NCBI GenBank assembly: GCA_963811705.1
Contig: CAWESL010000017.1
Span: forward strand, 1-64,000
From: DATJPR01 sp963811705
GTDB taxonomy: Bacteria; Bacteroidota; Ignavibacteria; UBA10030; UBA6906
Length of the DNA stretch: 64,000 bases
Direction: 5' to 3'
A program made the translations under genes and the position numbers. Below the pieces are notes generated by a model that searched no databases, was not told where the DNA came from, and worked only from the letters and a program-made list of their open reading frames with translations. Positions 41,772-50,328 of this stretch are shown here, one piece after another. Every line of letters starts with the position of its first letter. Position 1 is the first letter of the stretch.

Positions 41772-42907
41772 TGAAACGATCCCTTCATGTCATACGCGAG
41801 ATGATCCGCAAGGAGTTCTACCAACTGCGACACGATCCGAGGATGCTGGGGGTTTCGATTGTGGCGCCCGTCCTTCAGGTGTTGCTCCTTGGCTATGCTG
41901 CGACGACCGATATCAAAAACAGCACGATGGTCGTCTGCGATCTCGATCACACGCAGGAAAGCCGGGAGATGATCCAGGATTTCACGAATTCCGGCTACTT
42001 TATTGCCCGCTACAGTGTCGCGTCTCCGGGTGATGTGGATCAGCACATCGAACAGGCGAAGGCAAATATCGGTCTGGTGGTACCGAACGGATTCGGTCGC
42101 GATCTTCTCGCGCACCGGCCGGCCGGGCTTCAAGTCATCCTCGATGGGGCCGACGCGAACACGGCGAACATCCTCCTGGGTTATGCGACGCAGATCGTAT
42201 CGACCCGTTCGGAGGAGATCCTTGCGCACTATGCGTCGTTTGTCCGTGGGGTCCGCGTGGGACGCATTATTCCCGAGCCCCGGGTCTGGTTCAATCCCGA
42301 CCTGAAGAGCGCCAACTACATGGTCCCCGGCGTTGTCGCTCTTGTGCTCATGATTATCACGATGACGCTGACATCGCTCGGCATTGTGAAGGAGAAGGAA
42401 ATCGGCACCCTGGAACAATTGATGGTCACCCCCATCCGCTCGTACGAACTCATTCTCGGCAAACTGGTGCCGTTCATCATCATCGGGTTTGTCGACATGA
42501 CGATTGTGCTCGGACTTGCGCGGTTCTGGTTCGGCGTGCCGCTGGTCGGGAGCGTCGCCCTCCTGTTCGCCTTGAGCGCGCTGTTCATTCTGACGACACT
42601 CGGCCTGGGGCTCTTCATTTCGACTATCGCAAAATCCCAGCAACAGGCGATGTTGATCGCGCAGTTTTTCTTCTTCATGCCGTTCATGTTTCTCTCGGGG
42701 TTCGTCGTCCCCATTGCAAACATGCCCATGATTATTCAATACGCGTCCTACTTGATTCCGCTGCGATATTTTCTTGAAATTGTGAGAGGGATCTTTCTGA
42801 AAGGCACAGGCGTCGCCGAACTGTGGCCGCAGGCTCTTGCCCTTGCGGCATTTGGCGCGACAATCCTCACTCTTTCGATCTTCAGGTTCCGTAAAACGCT
42901 GGAATAG
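41768..42907 (+). CDS. ABC-2 type exporter permease (second half of the pair)
   Basis: A 379-residue permease with the same plan as its upstream neighbour: REMIRKEFYQLRHDPRMLGVSIVAPVLQVLLLGYAATTDIKN, a periplasmic domain, then MVPGVVALVLMIITMTLTSLGIVKEKEIGTLEQLMVTPIRSYELILGKLVPF and FFFMPFMFLSGFVVPIANMPMIIQYASYLIPLRYFLEIVRGIFLKG. Together with the adaptor, two ATPases and the TolC-like channel it completes a tripartite exporter. Known relatives export cationic drugs or cell-envelope compounds; the substrate here is unknown. Confidence 0.93.
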   Translation: MMKRSLHVIREMIRKEFYQLRHDPRMLGVSIVAPVLQVLLLGYAATTDIKNSTMVVCDLDHTQESREMIQDFTNSGYFIARYSVASPGDVDQHIEQAKANIGLVVPNGFGRDLLAHRPAGLQVILDGADANTANILLGYATQIVSTRSEEILAHYASFVRGVRVGRIIPEPRVWFNPDLKSANYMVPGVVALVLMIITMTLTSLGIVKEKEIGTLEQLMVTPIRSYELILGKLVPFIIIGFVDMTIVLGLARFWFGVPLVGSVALLFALSALFILTTLGLGLFISTIAKSQQQAMLIAQFFFFMPFMFLSGFVVPIANMPMIIQYASYLIPLRYFLEIVRGIFLKGTGVAELWPQALALAAFGATILTLSIFRFRKTLE

Positions 42908-42921
42908 TCGGGAGACAATCG

Positions 42922-44121
42922 ATGACCATCCGGATTCTTGTCATTCTCGCTTTGGTTCCCGTCATCACGAACGCGGCGCTTCCGCCTGGAACGCAGGGGC
43001 ACCCATTGACGATCGTGGCCCTCGGTGACGCCGGGAACCGTGGCTCCGTTCTCCGCGGCAATGCAGCGCTCCTGACGGCGATGTTGACCGGTGAAAACGA
43101 CGGAGGCGTTCCCAGCGCGACAATCTTTCTCGGATCCGACTTCGGTGAAACGGGCCTCAATGTTCCGGAGTCGTCCGTCGAGGGGGAAGTCGACGCGACC
43201 CTCGGCTTCTTCCGGACTGTACTCCGTCGCCTCGGCCGCGAAAACATCCATGGGATTCCGGGCGAAACGGAATACTATTCACAGAAAGGCGTTGAAACGA
43301 CGGCACTGTTCGGATTGATTTCACTTTCCCGGTGGCCTGTCGGTGTCTCCGATCTCGGCGTCATCCGTGCGGGTCGAAGAGCAGAGTGGACGTACCACGG
43401 GCACTTTCCTTCCTCGGCAACGTATGCCACGGACGACGGCACATCGGATTCTGTCCAGATCGTCTTTCTGGACACCGGTCTCCTCCTGCGAACCCGTCCG
43501 GCGACCTGGATTCCGGTATTGGACAGCCTGCGCAGATTGCTCGAGGGCGCAAAAGCCCGCCCGGGGATTCGCTGGCATATCCTGTGTACACACCACCCGT
43601 TCGTTTCCCATGGTGAGCACGGTGGGTACACACAGTGGAATGAGGATGACAGCACCGTTTCGTACATGACCGGATGCGACAAGGACACGAACGCCTTCCG
43701 GTTCGTTCACAACTGGCTCGATCCGGAGGACCTCTGCACGGATCGGTACCATGCGTATACGGATTCCGTGGAATCCATCCTCGCCTCCGCCGGCATTCCG
43801 TTCCAGGTCCAGCTCTCTTCGCATGATCAGAGCCTGCAACTGATCGATCGAAACCCGCAGAACGGCAACCCCCGCATCCAAATTATCTCCGGGTGCGGCT
43901 CAGGCGCCGGGTTGGCAAGGATTGGTCCCTGGTCTGCTGCCCGGAAGGAAAACCAGGGACTCTCTGAGACAGGATTCGTTCAACTCCGCTGGCAGGGAGG
44001 AGCGATTCTTGTTACATTCTTCAACCAGCGGAACGGCGACAGGATCGACATGGGGAACGGGACGACGACGTTCCGGATCGATACGGAAGGAACGCTGACC
44101 GCATTCAAAAGATTACAATGA
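42922..44121 (+). CDS. Calcineurin-like (purple acid phosphatase-like) secreted protein with altered metal motifs
   Basis: A 399-residue exported protein (signal MTIRILVILALVPVITNA). The order of motifs resembles small purple-acid-phosphatase/metallophosphoesterase proteins: TIVALGDAGNRG (motif I, GDxG), IFLGSDFGETG (motif II region), GIPGETEYY where GNHE is expected, WHILCTHHPFVSHGEHGG (motif IV His) and VQLSSHDQSLQLID where GHDHxLQ is expected. Two of the five metal-ligand motifs are changed, so it may be a weak enzyme or a binding protein. It ends with a beta-domain (TGFVQLRWQGGAILVTFF). It follows the exporter operon by 14 bp and may be co-transcribed. Confidence 0.72.
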   Translation: MTIRILVILALVPVITNAALPPGTQGHPLTIVALGDAGNRGSVLRGNAALLTAMLTGENDGGVPSATIFLGSDFGETGLNVPESSVEGEVDATLGFFRTVLRRLGRENIHGIPGETEYYSQKGVETTALFGLISLSRWPVGVSDLGVIRAGRRAEWTYHGHFPSSATYATDDGTSDSVQIVFLDTGLLLRTRPATWIPVLDSLRRLLEGAKARPGIRWHILCTHHPFVSHGEHGGYTQWNEDDSTVSYMTGCDKDTNAFRFVHNWLDPEDLCTDRYHAYTDSVESILASAGIPFQVQLSSHDQSLQLIDRNPQNGNPRIQIISGCGSGAGLARIGPWSAARKENQGLSETGFVQLRWQGGAILVTFFNQRNGDRIDMGNGTTTFRIDTEGTLTAFKRLQ

Positions 44122-44130
44122 GGAGGAAGG

Positions 44131-44841
44131 ATGACGAAGAGTCCGCTTGCGGATCAGGATTTGTTTCCGCCCTTCGAAGGTTTCCCGAAAGAAGGGGTCG
44201 GGTTCATGACGCGTTTGAAGAAAAACAACAACAGGCCGTGGTTCCAGAAACACAAGACTGAATATGAGGAGAGCGTGCGTTTTCCGATGCAGTGTCTCAT
44301 CGCATCGCTCGCACAACAGATGACGGAAGTGGCGCCCGAGTTCAGCTTCGACCCCAAACACTCGATCTTTCGGATTTACCGGGACGTCCGGTTCAGCAAT
44401 AACAAGGCCCCGTACAAAACGAACGTCGCTGCAAGTTTCGAATTACGCGGGAAGAAGAATCCGACGCAAACGCCGGGGTTCTACCTCGGGATAGAACCGG
44501 GTGAGATTTTTGTGGGGGGAGGACTCTATATGCCGACGGGGCCGCAGCTGAAAGCGATACGCTCATCACTGGCGCAACGTTCGCAGGAATTTCTTGACCT
44601 GGTGGGGGACCGATCGTTTAAGCGTCGGTTCGGAGGAATCCTGGGCGAGAAGCTGCAAAAGGCGCCCCTTGGCTATCCGAAGGATCACCCGATGATCGAG
44701 TATCTCCGGTTCAAGCAGTGGTTCATCGGAGTCGAGTGGGGGCACACCGAAAGCTATTCGCCGAAGTTTGTTGACCGCGTGGCCGCCGTCTTCGCCGACG
44801 CAATGCCGTTCATGCGGTGGTTGCTCCGGGCGTCCGCGTAA
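44131..44841 (+). CDS. DUF2461 family protein
   Basis: A 236-residue protein of DUF2461 (TIGR02453): MTRLKKNNNRPWFQKHKTEYEESVRFPMQCLIASLAQQM, PKHSIFRIYRDVRFSNNKAPYKTNVAASF, GFYLGIEPGEIFVGGGLYMPTGPQLKAIR and PLGYPKDHPMIEYLRFKQWFIG are all family hallmarks. The function is unknown; members are common in Bacteroidota and near-identical in layout. It begins 9 bp after the phosphoesterase-like gene and converges with the MacAB-like operon. Confidence 0.93.
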   Translation: MTKSPLADQDLFPPFEGFPKEGVGFMTRLKKNNNRPWFQKHKTEYEESVRFPMQCLIASLAQQMTEVAPEFSFDPKHSIFRIYRDVRFSNNKAPYKTNVAASFELRGKKNPTQTPGFYLGIEPGEIFVGGGLYMPTGPQLKAIRSSLAQRSQEFLDLVGDRSFKRRFGGILGEKLQKAPLGYPKDHPMIEYLRFKQWFIGVEWGHTESYSPKFVDRVAAVFADAMPFMRWLLRASA

Positions 44842-44853
44842 ATGCGAGCGCCC

Positions 44854-46023
44854 TCAGCCCGCGCGGAGCGCATTCAGGATGCTCATTCGGGAAGCGCGCA
44901 CTGCAGGGAGAAACCCTCCGACAAGCCCCATCACGAGCGAGAACACCAGCGTGATCACCACGATCAACGGTGTCAGCGCAAAGCTGAAAGCGATCTCCGT
45001 GAACGTGCCGAAATTGATCATTGACACGGAGAAGAACTGGAGGAGCGAGGCGAGGACGAGACCGGACCCTCCTCCGATCAGCGAGAGGGCCAGGGCTTCC
45101 AGGAGGAACGCGCTCAGAATGCTGGTGCGACGGAATCCGAGTGCGCGCATTGTCCCGATTTCCATGGTCCTGTTGGCCACGGCCGCGTACATCGTGATCA
45201 TCGCTCCGATCATTGCGCCGAAGCTGAAGATCACGGTGACGGCGATCCCGAGGACGCGGATAAACGTCGCCATCAATTCCGATTGTTCTTCGTAAAACTG
45301 CTTTTCCCGCTTTACCTCCAGGGTTTGAAGACGATTGTCGGTCTCAAACGCTTTCGCATATTCCTGGAAGCGATCCTTGTCTGCCAGGCGGACGGTCAGA
45401 CTCGAAAACGCGGAACGGTTGAAAGCCTCTCCGAGCTGGTCGGCATCGCCCCAGATTTCCGAATCGAATCCGCTTCCCCCCGCCTCAAACGTCCCCACGA
45501 TGGTCCATTGGTCGCCGCCGAATTTCACCGCTTCGCCCAGGCTCGCGTTCTTGAACCGTTTCGCGATGGAGGAACCGACGATGACCTCCCGCGCCCCAAT
45601 CCTGAACATCCTTCCTGAAACAAGTTTGACTTGCGGCCGGATCTGAAACGCTTCCGGGGAGACGCCGCGGACCGTGACGTTTGCGACGCCCGGCTTGTCG
45701 TTATATTCGAGATTGATGATGACGACGATTTCGCGGGACACGAGCGGCTTTCCGTCGGCGGTCTTCGCCACTTCCGGGAGCGTTGACGCGATGGCGGCCT
45801 GGTCGCGATCGATGATACTGCTGATCTCGGCGTTCGCGGATTTCCGGAGGATGATGACATTGTCGTCCGATCCCGTATCCACCATCGCGCGTTGCAGTCC
45901 CCGCGCCATCATGAGGACGGCCGCAAAGACGAAGACCACGAGCGCGACGCCGATCATCGTCAGCGTGGTGGTCAGCTTGCGGGTCCCGATTGAGCGAAAT
46001 GAATATTTCAGCGGTACTTTCAT
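44854..46023 (-). CDS. MacB/FtsX-type ABC transporter permease 2
   Basis: A 389-residue FtsX-fold permease: MKVPLKYSFRSIGTRKLTTTLTMIGVALVVFVFAAVLMMA (helix 1), a large periplasmic MacB-PCD-like domain, then three C-terminal helices starting GIAVTVIFSFGAMIGAMITMYAAVANRTMEIGTMRALGFRRTSILSAFLLEALALSLIGG and ending GLVGGFLPAVRASRMSILNALRAG. It is the last gene of a four-gene leftward operon and pairs with the preceding permease. Confidence 0.92.
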   Translation of the reverse strand: MKVPLKYSFRSIGTRKLTTTLTMIGVALVVFVFAAVLMMARGLQRAMVDTGSDDNVIILRKSANAEISSIIDRDQAAIASTLPEVAKTADGKPLVSREIVVIINLEYNDKPGVANVTVRGVSPEAFQIRPQVKLVSGRMFRIGAREVIVGSSIAKRFKNASLGEAVKFGGDQWTIVGTFEAGGSGFDSEIWGDADQLGEAFNRSAFSSLTVRLADKDRFQEYAKAFETDNRLQTLEVKREKQFYEEQSELMATFIRVLGIAVTVIFSFGAMIGAMITMYAAVANRTMEIGTMRALGFRRTSILSAFLLEALALSLIGGGSGLVLASLLQFFSVSMINFGTFTEIAFSFALTPLIVVITLVFSLVMGLVGGFLPAVRASRMSILNALRAG

Positions 46024-46034
46024 TGCGTTTCCTG

Positions 46035-47195
46035 TCAGGCCAATTGCCGCAGCCCGTCAACGATGCGAGTATTGAGGGCGCGGAGAATGGGGAACAACGA
46101 GGCGAGCACGCCCACCATGATGGCGGCTGTGAACGCGAGGATCACTGTCGTGGGTTCCAACTCGAACACCGGGAACCACCCCTTCGGCATGGCTTCCGCG
46201 AACCCTGCTGTCATGGGAAAGGACAGCATCATACCGACGAAACCGCCGATGCCGGCGATGAGGAGCGATTCACCCGCAATGAGCCCGACGATATGCGAGC
46301 CGCGGAAGCCGAGGGTTTTCAGCACGGCATATTCGCGGATGCGTTCCCTCGCCGCCATGATCATGGTGTTGCCGAGGACCAGCATGATAATTCCGATGAT
46401 CACAAACGATATGACGTTCATTGCCGTCAGGATCGCACTGGCGGACGCCAGGAAATCCTGCTGAAAGGCTCGCTCGGTTTCCGTTTTGGTTTCTGCCCGG
46501 GAGTTGGCGAACAATCCGTCGATCGCCTGCGAAATCCTCGCTGCATCCGCGGCATCATGGATCTTCACGATATACCATCCGACATCGCCTGCGCGCGTGG
46601 GTGACTCCTGCCGCATCCGTTCATCGATGTATTTCCAATGGAAGAGCATATTCGAGGGGTCGGTCACCTTGTCGCGCGGGGTATAGATCCCCCGAACGAC
46701 GAACTCCCACTGTCCGGGGTAGATATCGCCTTCCATCGTCATGAGGTCGCCGAGCTTCAGGTGAAACCGGTCGGCGAGCTGAGAACCGATAATGCATGCG
46801 TTCCGTTCTTTTTTGAACTGGGCAAGCTGATCGGGCGGTACAAGCAATTCCGGGTACACCTGGAAGTAGGTGTCGGCATCCACAGCGAGACGGGCAAAGA
46901 ACTGGTTCTTGTCGATGTACACTCCGCCGAACCAATTCGCCCAGCTTACCATATCGACCCCGGGGAGGTTGCGGATCCGCTCAGCGTACGCCTCCGGGAG
47001 CGGAAAAATGAAGGAGACCGCCTGTCTGACGATCAACCGGTTTGCGGCGGAGCTCTCCACTCCGGAGTTCCAAGCCGTAACGACCGTCCTGAGAAGACAG
47101 AACGCCAGGACGGCAATCGCAATTCCCAGCACGGTCAGCGAAGACCGGAGTTTGTGCCGGAGCATGTTCTTGTACACCAGTTTGAGCACGCGCAT
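46035..47195 (-). CDS. MacB/FtsX-type ABC transporter permease 1
   Basis: A 386-residue FtsX-fold permease: MRVLKLVYKNMLRHKLRSSLTVLGIAIAVLAFCLLRTVV, a periplasmic domain with EAYAERIRNLPGVDMVSWANWFGGVYID, and GIIMLVLGNTMIMAARERIREYAVLKTLGFRGSHIVGLIAGESLLIAGIGGFVGMMLSF. Two separate permeases plus a stand-alone ATPase suggest a heterodimeric MacB/LolCDE-like transporter that uses mechanical coupling rather than a transmembrane channel. Confidence 0.92.
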   Translation of the reverse strand: MRVLKLVYKNMLRHKLRSSLTVLGIAIAVLAFCLLRTVVTAWNSGVESSAANRLIVRQAVSFIFPLPEAYAERIRNLPGVDMVSWANWFGGVYIDKNQFFARLAVDADTYFQVYPELLVPPDQLAQFKKERNACIIGSQLADRFHLKLGDLMTMEGDIYPGQWEFVVRGIYTPRDKVTDPSNMLFHWKYIDERMRQESPTRAGDVGWYIVKIHDAADAARISQAIDGLFANSRAETKTETERAFQQDFLASASAILTAMNVISFVIIGIIMLVLGNTMIMAARERIREYAVLKTLGFRGSHIVGLIAGESLLIAGIGGFVGMMLSFPMTAGFAEAMPKGWFPVFELEPTTVILAFTAAIMVGVLASLFPILRALNTRIVDGLRQLA

Positions 47196-47246
47196 AGATG
47201 TCGCTCCTCGGCGTCATGGCAAGTCGGGGTCGTCCCGTCGTGCGCG

Positions 47247-47954
47247 CTACGCCGAAAGTTCTCCTTTGTCGAGGTGACGGACGGTGTGAGCCTTTTCGGC
47301 AGCCCGCGGGTCGTGGGTGACCATGATGATCGTCTTCGAATACTCCTGGTTGAGCCGACCGAGCAGCGTCATGATGTCGGCGGCGGAGATTCTGTCGAGA
47401 TCCCCTGTGGGCTCATCGGCAACGATAATGGCGGGATCGGTGACGATCGCCCGGGCGATCGCAACGCGCTGTTCCTGTCCGCCCGAGAGTTGCTTTGGAT
47501 AGTGCTTCATCCTGTCCGCGAGGCCCACAAGTTCGAGCGCCGCGCTCACATGTTCCCGCTTCTCCTGCTTGCTGAGCTTTGTCAGGAGGAGGGGGAGTTC
47601 GACGTTCTCGTACGCCGTGAGGACCGGGAGCAGATTATAGAATTGAAAGACAAAACCGATGTTGCGTGACCGCCACTGGGCGAGGCCCGATTCGCCGAGC
47701 GAACCGATGTCAACGCCGCCGACCAGGATGCGTCCGGACGACGGTCTGTCGATGCCGGCGATCAGGTTCAGCAGGGTCGTTTTTCCCGATCCCGACGGAC
47801 CCATCAATGCGAGGAATTCGCCCTTCGGAACGTCGAGCGTGATGTCGTTCAATACCGGGATCACCAGGCTGTCCCGATGATACGATTTCGAGACCCCCTT
47901 GAGGGCGATAATCGCTTCCCTCACCTGCGATGCAACGGCGGTTGGAGTTGTCAT
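47247..47954 (-). CDS. MacB/LolD-type ABC transporter ATPase
   Basis: A 235-residue ATPase of the LolD/MacB class: Walker A MGPSGSGKTTLLNLIAGIDRPSSGRI, Q-loop GFVFQFYNLLPVLTAYENVELPLLL, signature LSGGQEQRVAIARAIV, Walker B IIVADEPTGDLDRISAADIM and switch His in IIMVTHDPRAAEKAH. It sits between the adaptor and the two permeases. There is no TolC gene in this operon. Confidence 0.94.
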   Translation of the reverse strand: MTTPTAVASQVREAIIALKGVSKSYHRDSLVIPVLNDITLDVPKGEFLALMGPSGSGKTTLLNLIAGIDRPSSGRILVGGVDIGSLGESGLAQWRSRNIGFVFQFYNLLPVLTAYENVELPLLLTKLSKQEKREHVSAALELVGLADRMKHYPKQLSGGQEQRVAIARAIVTDPAIIVADEPTGDLDRISAADIMTLLGRLNQEYSKTIIMVTHDPRAAEKAHTVRHLDKGELSA

Positions 47955-47983
47955 GCCACCTGTTGAGTTTGTTGTCGTCGATG

Positions 47984-49180
47984 CTATTGGTTTTTCTGGA
48001 CGACGCTGGCGCCGTCTTTCAGATTGTCACCGGGGTTCAGGACGACGTGGTCCGACGTCGTGACACCCTGTGTGATTTCAATTCTATTCTCAAGCGTCCG
48101 GCCAGTCGCCACACTCCGCTCGGACGCTTTCCCACCCTGGGCGATAAACACACATGGCGATCCATTCCGGCGTACGATCGCTGACTGCGGGAGCGACAGG
48201 AACGGCGGTCCGCCCGCAAGAGTATCGCCGCCGGCGCCGAGGAAGGTGACTTTCGCGCTCATTTCGGGAAGGACCTGGTTGTCCTTCTTCAAGAAGGCAA
48301 TCTTCGTGAGAACCGTTGCCTTCGACCGGTCAGCCGTCGGGACGATCTTGTGGACGATTCCCCTGTAGGTTTTGGACGGGTAGGCATCGAGCACGATCTC
48401 GCAGGGTTGTCCGACGCTGACGCGCATGATGTTCGATTCCGAAACATCCGCCTCCACCTGCAATGACGACATGTCGGCCATCGTGACGACCGCGCCTCTG
48501 GAATTCGCTGCTGCGGCGAACGGTGCCATGACCTCCCCGATGTCGGCGTCCTTCGTGAGGACGGTTCCGTCGAACGGGGCGCGGATGCGGGTGGCCTCAA
48601 CAGCGACTTCGGCTTCTTTGACCGCCGCCTCCGCCGAGATGATCGATGCGTGAACGCGGTCGTCGGTTGCCTGTGCCGCATCCAAGTCCGCCTGCGACAC
48701 CAGCCCGCGGTCAAAGAGCTGCTTCGTCCGCGCAAGCGTGCGCGACGCATCGTTGGCGTCGGCCTTTGCCACTGCGAGGTCTGCGCGCATTCTGTCCAAC
48801 GTCGCCAGAACATCGCTGTCCTCGAGGCGCGCGATAATTTCACCCTTCCTGACAACGTCGCCTTCCTCGACGCCGAGGTAGACGAGTCGACCCGTCCCTT
48901 TGGATGCGACGGCGGCTTTCTTCTGTGCGACGACGTAACCGTTCGCGGTGAGGACGGCGTTCGCCTGACCCGGGTAGGTGAGCGTCGGAGTTCCGATCTC
49001 GACTTCCACCGGCCCCTTGAACACTCCCATCATCGCAACAATGATTGCCGCAAGCACGACGACGCCTCCCAGCGTTCCCCAGAGCTTCCAGGAGAAATGG
49101 TGTTCGGGCTTCTCTGCCGGCGCAGGATCACGATCGATTCTCAAGCGTGAGATGTCGTGTTGATTGATATTCTCATTCAT
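47984..49180 (-). CDS. MacA/HlyD-type periplasmic adaptor
   Basis: A 398-residue membrane fusion protein. An N-terminal cytoplasmic stretch leads into one membrane helix (WGTLGGVVVLAAIIVAMMGVF). It then has lipoyl half-motifs (ANGYVVAQKKAAVASKGTGRLVYLGVEEGDVVRKGEIIARLEDSD), an Ala/Asp-rich coiled-coil hairpin, ATRIRAPFDGTVLTKDADIGEVMAPF, and a beta-barrel with PCEIVLDAYPSKTYRGIVHKIVPTADRSKATVLTKIAFL. First gene of the operon. Role: adaptor of a tripartite or surface-directed exporter; substrate unknown. Confidence 0.92.
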   Translation of the reverse strand: MNENINQHDISRLRIDRDPAPAEKPEHHFSWKLWGTLGGVVVLAAIIVAMMGVFKGPVEVEIGTPTLTYPGQANAVLTANGYVVAQKKAAVASKGTGRLVYLGVEEGDVVRKGEIIARLEDSDVLATLDRMRADLAVAKADANDASRTLARTKQLFDRGLVSQADLDAAQATDDRVHASIISAEAAVKEAEVAVEATRIRAPFDGTVLTKDADIGEVMAPFAAAANSRGAVVTMADMSSLQVEADVSESNIMRVSVGQPCEIVLDAYPSKTYRGIVHKIVPTADRSKATVLTKIAFLKKDNQVLPEMSAKVTFLGAGGDTLAGGPPFLSLPQSAIVRRNGSPCVFIAQGGKASERSVATGRTLENRIEITQGVTTSDHVVLNPGDNLKDGASVVQKNQ

Positions 49181-49231
49181 CGGTGTCAGAGGCTCAGCCG
49201 CGTTGCGTGGTTTCCGGGGAAGGGTTCGAAC

Positions 49232-49576
49232 TTATTGCGTCGAGTCGGGCTTCTCAATCGACTTATCATATGCCCATGCAATATACGGGAGTTGCATGAT
49301 GGTTCTGTCCAGGATCGGCTTCTTGGGAGCCGTAACTCTGGAAAACCGAACAATGCCCGTTTCCGGTTCGACCTTTTTGATGGGTGGAACATATTGTGGC
49401 GAATTGAATATTGGCTCGCCTTCCTCCCTTGTCACAATGTAGGTCGCGCCGTCCGGATCGTCGTGTGTCGGGGGAACTGAATAGACCGAATAAATCCCCG
49501 TCCACAATGCGAAAGCCATCCAAAAGACGCCGGCAAGGAGGACGATAACGAGGAAGCCAATGAGTTTTTTCAGCAT
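49232..49576 (-). CDS. Small single-helix membrane protein, unknown
   Basis: A 114-residue protein with an N-terminal membrane anchor (LIGFLVIVLLAGVFWMAFALW) and a Pro-rich extracytoplasmic part containing DPDGATYIVTREEGEPIFNSPQY and PKKPILDRTIMQLPYIAWAYDKS. I do not recognise it. It lies between the DUF423 gene and the exporter operon on the same strand; the mixture of strands and prolines gives no further hint. Confidence 0.6.
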   Translation of the reverse strand: MLKKLIGFLVIVLLAGVFWMAFALWTGIYSVYSVPPTHDDPDGATYIVTREEGEPIFNSPQYVPPIKKVEPETGIVRFSRVTAPKKPILDRTIMQLPYIAWAYDKSIEKPDSTQ

Positions 49577-49682
49577 GGGGTCGGAGGGCTAAGAAAACTC
49601 AATATCGACACAAAATACTGAATTCGCAAGACTTTCCCTCGCCGACCCCCAACATTGGTGGAGTGGCCGATGCTCGGGCTCC

Positions 49683-50186
49683 CTACGGTCGTGCTGAAGG
49701 GGACGTTCCAATCGTCTGGACGATTGCGTCGCCCCGTAGTACGGAAATAAACAATGAAACCCAACCCCCCATAAACGCGAGTCCCCCGAACGGCGTGAAG
49801 TACCCCCACCAGGTGTAGCCGGTCAGTGCGAGGGCATAGAGACTCCCGCAAAAGAGGATGACTCCTGCCAGAAAAAAGCCGATCGCATACCGGATTGTCC
49901 GAAGGGATCCGGCACTCAATCGGATCATCAGGCCTGCGACGATCAAGGCGAATGCATGATAGACCTGATACCGGACCCCCGTCTCGAAGACCTCGAGCAT
50001 CTCACGCCCGAGCATGGAACGCAGGCCGTGTGCTGCGAACGCGCCGAAGGCGACTCCCAGACACGCGAATGCCGATCCCAGCAGCAGGCCTGTTCGAGAG
50101 AAGCGTTCGGTACGCAGGTCTCGTTCTCCGGCCTGACCTGCCGGCAGGCCGGCGACCTGATCCTGCCTCGAAAGCTCCATATTCAT
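49683..50186 (-). CDS. DUF423 membrane protein
   Basis: A 167-residue protein with four membrane helices and DUF423 hallmarks: ACLGVAFGAFAAHGLRSMLGREMLEVFETGVRYQVYHAFALIVAGLMI, then FLAGVILFCGSLYALALTGYTWWGYFTPFGGLAFMGGWVSLFISVL. The function is unknown. The ATG at 50186 is chosen because the longer frame to 50342 overlaps the acs start and looks non-coding. Residues about 12-24 (GLPAGQAGERDL) come from a 12-bp palindrome CCTGCCGGCAGG, which looks like an inserted repeat unit. Confidence 0.82.
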   Translation of the reverse strand: MNMELSRQDQVAGLPAGQAGERDLRTERFSRTGLLLGSAFACLGVAFGAFAAHGLRSMLGREMLEVFETGVRYQVYHAFALIVAGLMIRLSAGSLRTIRYAIGFFLAGVILFCGSLYALALTGYTWWGYFTPFGGLAFMGGWVSLFISVLRGDAIVQTIGTSPSARP

Positions 50187-50328
50187 TCCGGGATTAGAAC
50201 TCTGCGATCTGAATTGCTGTTCAGAGATTGAACAGTAGATCTCCGGCAATTCGTTCCTTTTTGAAACATTTCCGACATATTCCCAGATTTCTTGCCTAAC
50301 CAAATCACCTTCGATCACGGAGGCTTCC

